8,910 nt of DNA from Pseudomonas sp. (GTDB lineage Bacteria; Pseudomonadota; Gammaproteobacteria; Pseudomonadales; Pseudomonadaceae), in the NCBI GenBank assembly GCA_003527165.1, contig DPSI01000096.1, positions 824-9,733 on the forward strand. Reading direction: 5' to 3'. Below, piece after piece: positions 5,360 through 8,910 of this stretch (positions within the stretch are counted from its first letter, which is position 1; the number at the start of each line of letters is the position of its first letter). The translations under genes were made by a program, and so were the position numbers. Below the pieces are notes generated by a model that did no database searches, was not told the DNA's origin, and saw nothing but the letters and a program-made list of their open reading frames with translations.

Positions 5360-7036
5360 ATGACAACAACAATATCCCCCCCGCCGCAGTGGTCGCGTCG
5401 TCGCGCTGAAAAAGCCCGGCGTCTCGACCAGGTGCGCAGCCTCGCCGATGGCGTGGTGTTGCCGAGCGACAAGATCGTCGCGGCGCTCGAAGCGCTGATC
5501 GCCCCGGGTGATCGGGTGGTGCTCGAAGGCAACAACCAGAAGCAGGCGGATTTCCTTTCGCGCTCGCTGGCCCGGGTCGATCCCGGCAAGCTGCACGATC
5601 TGCATATGATCATGCCCAGCGTCAGCCGCGCCGAGCACCTGGATCTGTTCGAGCGGCAGATCGCGCGCAAACTCGACTTCTCCTTTGCCGGCCCACAGAG
5701 CCTGCGCATCAGCCAGCTACTCGAAGACGGGTTGCTGGAAGTCGGCGCCATCCACACCTACATCGAACTCTATTCGCGGCTGCTGGTGGACCTGATCCCC
5801 AACGTCGCGCTGGTGGCCGGCTTCACTGCCGACCGCGAAGGCAACATCTACACCGGCCCGAGCACCGAAGACACCCCAGCGCTGGTCGAGCCCACCGCCT
5901 TCTCCGACGGCATTGTCATCGTCCAGGTTAACCAGATCGTTGATGACCCGCGCGACCTGCCGCGCGTGGACATCCCGGCCAGCTGGGTCGACTTCGTGGT
6001 GCTCGCCGACAAGCCGTTCTACATCGAGCCGCTGTTCACCCGCGACCCGCGCCACATCAAGCCGGTGCACGTGCTGATGGCGATGATGGCGATCCGCGGC
6101 ATCTACGAAAAACACAACGTCCAGTCGCTCAACCACGGCATCGGCTTCAACACCGCCGCCATCGAGCTGATCCTGCCGACCTACGGCGAGTCCCTCGGGC
6201 TCAAGGGCAAGATCTGCCGCAACTGGACGCTCAACCCGCACCCGACGCTGATCCCGGCGATCGAGACCGGCTGGGTCGAGAGCGTGCACTGCTTCGGCAC
6301 CGAACTGGGCATGGAAACCTACATCGCCCAGCGCCCGGACGTGTTCTTCACCGGCCGCGACGGCTCGATGCGCTCCAACCGCATGATGTGCCAGCTGGCC
6401 GGGCAGTACGCGGTGGACCTGTTCATTGGCGCCACTTTGCAAGTCGATGGCGATGGTCACTCGTCGACGGTGACACGTGGGCGTCTGGCCGGTTTCGGCG
6501 GCGCGCCGAACATGGGCCACGATCCGCGCGGCCGTCGCCATCCGACGCCGGCCTGGCTGGACATGGCCACCCCCGGCGGCGAAGGCCCGGTGACCCTGCT
6601 CGAGCGCGGCAAGAAGCTCGTGGTGCAGATGGTCGAGACCTTCCAGGAAGGCGGCAAACCCACCTTCGTCGAACAGCTCGATGCGGTCGAGGTGGCGAAG
6701 AAGAGCGGCATGCCGCTGGCGCCGATCATGATCTACGGCGACGACGTCACCCACCTGCTCACCGAGGAAGGCATCGCCTACCTGTACAAGGCACGCTCGC
6801 TGGAAGAGCGCCAGGCGATGATCGCCGCGGTGGCCGGGGTGACCAGCATCGGCCTGCGCCACAACCCCAAGGACACCGAACGCATGCGCCGCGAAGGGCT
6901 GATTGCCTTGCCGGAAGACCTCGGCATCCGCCGCAACGACGCGACCCGCGAGTTGCTCGCGGCCAAAAGCATCGCCGAGCTGGTCGAGTGGTCCGGCGGC
7001 CTCTACAACCCGCCTGCGAAATTCAGGAGCTGGTGA
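5360..7036 (+). CDS. mdcA: Malonate decarboxylase alpha subunit (acetyl-ACP:malonate ACP transferase)
   Basis: A 558-residue cytoplasmic enzyme that swaps malonate for acetate on the carrier protein (acetyl-S-ACP + malonate to malonyl-S-ACP + acetate), the first step of the biotin-independent malonate decarboxylase cycle. It belongs to a CoA-transferase-like family. Recognisable stretches are [13 protein letters not shown] (53-65), [13 protein letters not shown] (257-269), [10 protein letters not shown] (312-321), [12 protein letters not shown] (332-343) and [11 protein letters not shown] (378-388). The length fits the family. The ATG at 5360 has GGAG 5 nt upstream (5351-5354); the 21-codon upstream open extension has no comparable ribosome site. 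The stop overlaps the mdcB start (TGATG). An AACAACAA motif covers codons 2-5. It is the first gene of the operon. Confidence 0.97.
   Translation: MTTTISPPPQWSRRRAEKARRLDQVRSLADGVVLPSDKIVAALEALIAPGDRVVLEGNNQKQADFLSRSLARVDPGKLHDLHMIMPSVSRAEHLDLFERQIARKLDFSFAGPQSLRISQLLEDGLLEVGAIHTYIELYSRLLVDLIPNVALVAGFTADREGNIYTGPSTEDTPALVEPTAFSDGIVIVQVNQIVDDPRDLPRVDIPASWVDFVVLADKPFYIEPLFTRDPRHIKPVHVLMAMMAIRGIYEKHNVQSLNHGIGFNTAAIELILPTYGESLGLKGKICRNWTLNPHPTLIPAIETGWVESVHCFGTELGMETYIAQRPDVFFTGRDGSMRSNRMMCQLAGQYAVDLFIGATLQVDGDGHSSTVTRGRLAGFGGAPNMGHDPRGRRHPTPAWLDMATPGGEGPVTLLERGKKLVVQMVETFQEGGKPTFVEQLDAVEVAKKSGMPLAPIMIYGDDVTHLLTEEGIAYLYKARSLEERQAMIAAVAGVTSIGLRHNPKDTERMRREGLIALPEDLGIRRNDATRELLAAKSIAELVEWSGGLYNPPAKFRSW
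5365..5372 (+). promoter_or_regulatory. AAYAAYAA (Hfq/Crc-type) motif at the mdcA start
   Basis: AACAACAA is an exact AAYAAYAA match placed over codons 2-5 of mdcA, encoding part of a Thr-Thr-Thr run. Binding of Hfq with Crc here would occlude the initiating ribosome. In pseudomonads this mode represses use of secondary carbon sources such as malonate while preferred substrates remain. The motif is seen; the regulation is inferred. Confidence 0.5.
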
Positions 7037-7905
7037 TGAGCGCACTCATTGCAACACAGCCCTCGCTGGCCGAGCGGCTGGCGGACCTGGCGGTCCAAGC
7101 GCTAATCGACGAGGCCGACCTGTCGCCCAAGCCGGGGCTGGTCGACCGGCGCGGCAGTGGCGCGCACGACGACCTGCACCTGGGCCTGATGCATGCCTCG
7201 GCGCAATCGCTGTGGCCGGCCTTCGCCGCCATGGCCGACGCAGCGCAGCTCATTGGCGAAATCGGCCAGCCGCTGCGCGAGACACTCGGCCAGCTGGGCC
7301 GAGACGGCGAAGCGGAAATGCTGCGCGTCACCCGCGGCGTGAATACGCACCGCGGTGCCATTTGGGCGCTCGGCCTGCTCAGTGCGGCGGCGATGCTGGA
7401 GCGCGGCGCGTCGGCAGCGCGTATCGCCATGACTGCCGCTGCCCTGGCCCGGCTGGAAGACCCGGCCGCGCCCCACAACCCGGACAGCCATGGTGCGCGG
7501 GTCTGCCGCCGCTACGGCGTGCTCGGCGCGCGGGAACAGGCGCAGCACGGCTTTCCCGCCGTCATCGACCACGGTTTGCCGCAGCTGCTGGCCAGCCGCC
7601 GTGCAGGCGCAGCTGAACAGAACGCCCGGCTCGATGCGCTGCTGGCGATCATGAGTGGCCTGACCGACACCTGCGTCCTGCACCGGGCCGGGCTGGAGGG
7701 CCTGGAGCGCATGCAGCAGGGCGCCCGCGCCGTGCTCGCCGCCGGTGGCGCCGCGAGCCTTGCCGGCCGCCGGCAGTTGCACGCGCTGGACCGCGACATG
7801 CTGGCGCTCAACGCCTCGCCGGGCGGCGCTGCCGACCTGCTGGCCGCCACCCTTTTCCTCGACCGCCTGGCGCCCGCCGCACCGGCGCCGATTGGGAGCA
7901 ATTGA
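7036..7905 (+). CDS. mdcB: Triphosphoribosyl-dephospho-CoA synthase MdcB
   Basis: A 289-residue CitG/MdcB-family enzyme. It joins ATP and dephospho-CoA to make 2'-(5''-triphosphoribosyl)-3'-dephospho-CoA, the precursor of the prosthetic group that MdcG (outside the window) attaches to MdcC. Family motifs seen: [18 protein letters not shown] (29-46), [11 protein letters not shown] (100-110), the G-A-R-V-C-R-R-Y-G (153-161) region, and D-T-C-V-L-H-R (211-217). The ATG overlaps the mdcA TGA by one base and has AGGAG at 7025-7029, 6 nt upstream, so it is both well primed and coupled. The same frame is open far back inside mdcA, but that upstream stretch is an Arg/Pro-rich by-product of mdcA codon use. 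Gap to mdcC is 2 nt. Confidence 0.95.
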   Translation: MSALIATQPSLAERLADLAVQALIDEADLSPKPGLVDRRGSGAHDDLHLGLMHASAQSLWPAFAAMADAAQLIGEIGQPLRETLGQLGRDGEAEMLRVTRGVNTHRGAIWALGLLSAAAMLERGASAARIAMTAAALARLEDPAAPHNPDSHGARVCRRYGVLGAREQAQHGFPAVIDHGLPQLLASRRAGAAEQNARLDALLAIMSGLTDTCVLHRAGLEGLERMQQGARAVLAAGGAASLAGRRQLHALDRDMLALNASPGGAADLLAATLFLDRLAPAAPAPIGSN

Positions 7906-7907
7906 TC

Positions 7908-8207
7908 ATGGAAACCCTGTCTTTCGAATTCGCCGCCGGGCAACCCGCCCGCGGCAAGGCCCTGGTCGGCGTGGTCGGCTCGGGCGATCTGGAAGTGCTG
8001 CTCGAGCCCGGCCAGGCCGGCAAGTTGGCGATCCAGGTGGTCACCTCGGTCAACGGCGCTGAGCAGCGCTGGCAGCAATTGTTCGAACGGATGTTCCGCG
8101 AGCAGACGCCGCCAGCCTTGAACATCGACATTCACGATTTTGGGGCCACACCCGGCGTAGTGCGTTTGCGCCTGGAGCAGGGACTGGAGGAGGTCGGCCA
8201 TGACTGA
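7908..8207 (+). CDS. mdcC: Malonate decarboxylase acyl carrier protein (delta subunit)
   Basis: A 99-residue carrier protein of the CitD/MdcC type. It bears 2'-(5''-phosphoribosyl)-3'-dephospho-CoA, not 4'-phosphopantetheine, and shuttles acetyl and malonyl thioesters between MdcA and MdcD/E. The attachment serine is Ser25 in V-G-V-V-G-S-G-D-L-E-V (20-30), the expected position for this family. The rest of the chain has the usual short beta-rich pattern, including N-I-D-I-H-D-F-G-A-T-P-G near the C-terminus. The ATG at 7908 is preferred over a TTG two codons earlier. GGGAG lies 9 nt upstream (7894-7898), inside the end of mdcB. The last 8 nt overlap mdcD, and the mdcD ribosome site lies inside this gene. 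Confidence 0.95.
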   Translation: METLSFEFAAGQPARGKALVGVVGSGDLEVLLEPGQAGKLAIQVVTSVNGAEQRWQQLFERMFREQTPPALNIDIHDFGATPGVVRLRLEQGLEEVGHD

Positions 8208-8910
8208 TTCGTCTGCTAACAACGTGGCCCGTTTACTCAAGTCGCGCAGCTTCGTCGAACTCGGTGCCCGCCAGCGTGCCCGCGCGCTGCTTGACGAAGG
8301 CAGCTTCCGAGAACTGCTCGATCCGTTTGATCGCGTCACCTCGCCGTGGCTGCCGAAGCAGGGCATCGTCACCCAGGCCGACGACGGCGTGGTGGTGGCC
8401 AAGGGCACCGTTGATGGCCAGCCGGCGGTGATCGGGGCCATCGAAGGTGCTTTTCAGGGCGGCAGCATGGGCGAGGTCGGCGGCGCGAAAATCGCTGGCG
8501 TGCTGGAATTGGCGGTGGAAGACAACCGCAACGGCACGCCTACCCGCGCCGTGCTGCTCCTGGAGACGGGCGGCGTGCGCCTGCAGGAAGCCAATCTGGG
8601 CCTTGCCGCCATCGCCGAGATCCAGGCCGCGATCGTCGAGCTGCGTGAATATCAACCGGTGATCGGTGTGGTGGCAGGTTCGGTCGGCTGCTTTGGTGGC
8701 ATGGGTATCGCCGCCGGGTTGTGCAGCTACCTGATGGTGACCCGCGAGGCGCGTCTCGGCCTGAACGGCCCGCAGGTAATCGAGCAGGAAGCCGGCCTCG
8801 AGGAATACGACCCGCGCGATCGCCCCTTCATCTGGAGCCTGACCGGCGGCGAGCAGCGCCATGCCAGCGGCCTGGTGGACGCCTACGTCGCCGATGACAC
8901 CGACGCCCTA
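8200..8910 (+). CDS. mdcD: Malonate decarboxylase beta subunit, 3' end cut by the window
   Basis: The reading frame is open from the ATG at 8200 to the end of the window: 237 codons without a stop, so roughly the last 40-60 residues of a typical family member are missing. MdcD pairs with MdcE (gamma, expected just downstream) to decarboxylate malonyl-S-ACP to acetyl-S-ACP and CO2. It has the carboxyltransferase/crotonase-like fold: G-A-I-E-G-A-F-Q-G-G-S-M-G-E (79-92), L-L-E-T-G-G-V-R-L-Q-E (120-130) and G-S-V-G-C-F-G-G-M-G-I-A-A-G (160-173), where backbone amides of the Gly-rich loops stabilise the thioester enolate. A very strong ribosome site (GAGGAGG, 8187-8193, 6 nt before the ATG) lies inside mdcC, and the two genes overlap by 8 nt. 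Confidence 0.95.
   Translation, partial: MTDSSANNVARLLKSRSFVELGARQRARALLDEGSFRELLDPFDRVTSPWLPKQGIVTQADDGVVVAKGTVDGQPAVIGAIEGAFQGGSMGEVGGAKIAGVLELAVEDNRNGTPTRAVLLLETGGVRLQEANLGLAAIAEIQAAIVELREYQPVIGVVAGSVGCFGGMGIAAGLCSYLMVTREARLGLNGPQVIEQEAGLEEYDPRDRPFIWSLTGGEQRHASGLVDAYVADDTDAL

Noticed and set aside
6388..7035. Upstream in-frame extension of mdcB deep into mdcA
   Set aside because: The added sequence is Arg/Pro-rich and unlike the MdcB family; the ATG at 7036 has an excellent ribosome site and matches the family N-terminus.
5717..7045. 442-codon minus-strand open frame antisense to mdcA
   Set aside because: It mirrors mdcA codon bias in GC-rich DNA; its predicted protein is His/Asp/Val/Gly-rich without recognisable motifs, while mdcA on the plus strand is unambiguous.
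5242..7905. Possible functional link between the TAXI transporter and malonate catabolism
   Set aside because: The operons are on opposite strands and separated by three unrelated genes; malonate uptake for mdc operons is usually by MdcLM-type carriers encoded with the operon, so proximity alone is not evidence.
1..8910. CRISPR array, tRNA or rRNA gene, insertion sequence, phage or defence module
   Set aside because: No regularly spaced repeats, cloverleaf-like segment, transposase or defence-type protein was found; the genes are housekeeping and catabolic in character.

Overview
The window is a GC-rich chromosomal segment whose gene content and protein sequences fit a gammaproteobacterium of the Pseudomonas / Stutzerimonas group. 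The pointers are a Pseudomonas-type malonate decarboxylase (mdc) operon, a Pseudomonas REP-like palindrome remnant, and apparent sigma-54 and Hfq/Crc regulatory motifs. The genus is inferred from gene content; no marker gene is present.

Left part (1-3587, minus strand): a three-gene TRAP transporter operon of the TAXI type. In transcription order it holds a periplasmic TAXI solute-binding protein (2634-3587), a large fused TRAP permease (428-2461) and a small DUF1850 protein (30-431) whose start codon overlaps the permease stop as ATGA. A strong hairpin sits between the binding-protein and permease genes, and another lies just past the last gene. The substrate cannot be read from sequence; TAXI systems as a class import organic acids or amino acids using an ion gradient.

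Divergent regulatory region (3588-3961, no gene): a near-consensus sigma-54 (-24/-12) promoter points toward the transporter operon. An inverted repeat about 100 bp upstream of its predicted start site is a candidate enhancer site. Two small hairpins and an AAYAAYAA Hfq/Crc motif lie in the predicted leader.

Middle part (3962-5241, plus strand): three small genes of no evident common pathway. They are a 142-residue helix-hairpin-helix protein that looks like an isolated fragment of the DNA-glycosylase/endonuclease III fold, an 80-residue exported protein, and a YqaA/DedA-type inner-membrane protein. A degenerate REP-like palindrome lies between the last two.

Right part (5242-8910, plus strand): the start of the mdc operon, mdcA-mdcB-mdcC-mdcD, with mdcD cut by the window end. 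Junctions are very tight (TGATG overlap, 2-nt gap, 8-nt overlap), so the genes almost certainly form one translationally coupled transcript. MdcA loads malonate onto the acyl carrier protein MdcC. MdcD, with MdcE beyond the window, decarboxylates malonyl-ACP. MdcB makes the precursor of the unusual prosthetic group carried on MdcC Ser25. A LysR-type box lies upstream of mdcA where an activator such as MdcR would be expected, and an AACAACAA Hfq/Crc motif covers codons 2-5 of mdcA.

The genes themselves are mostly ordinary. The most interesting signals are regulatory: the sigma-54 promoter with its upstream dyad, and Hfq/Crc-type motifs at three translation starts in two unrelated carbon-acquisition operons. 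The isolated helix-hairpin-helix protein is also worth a look.
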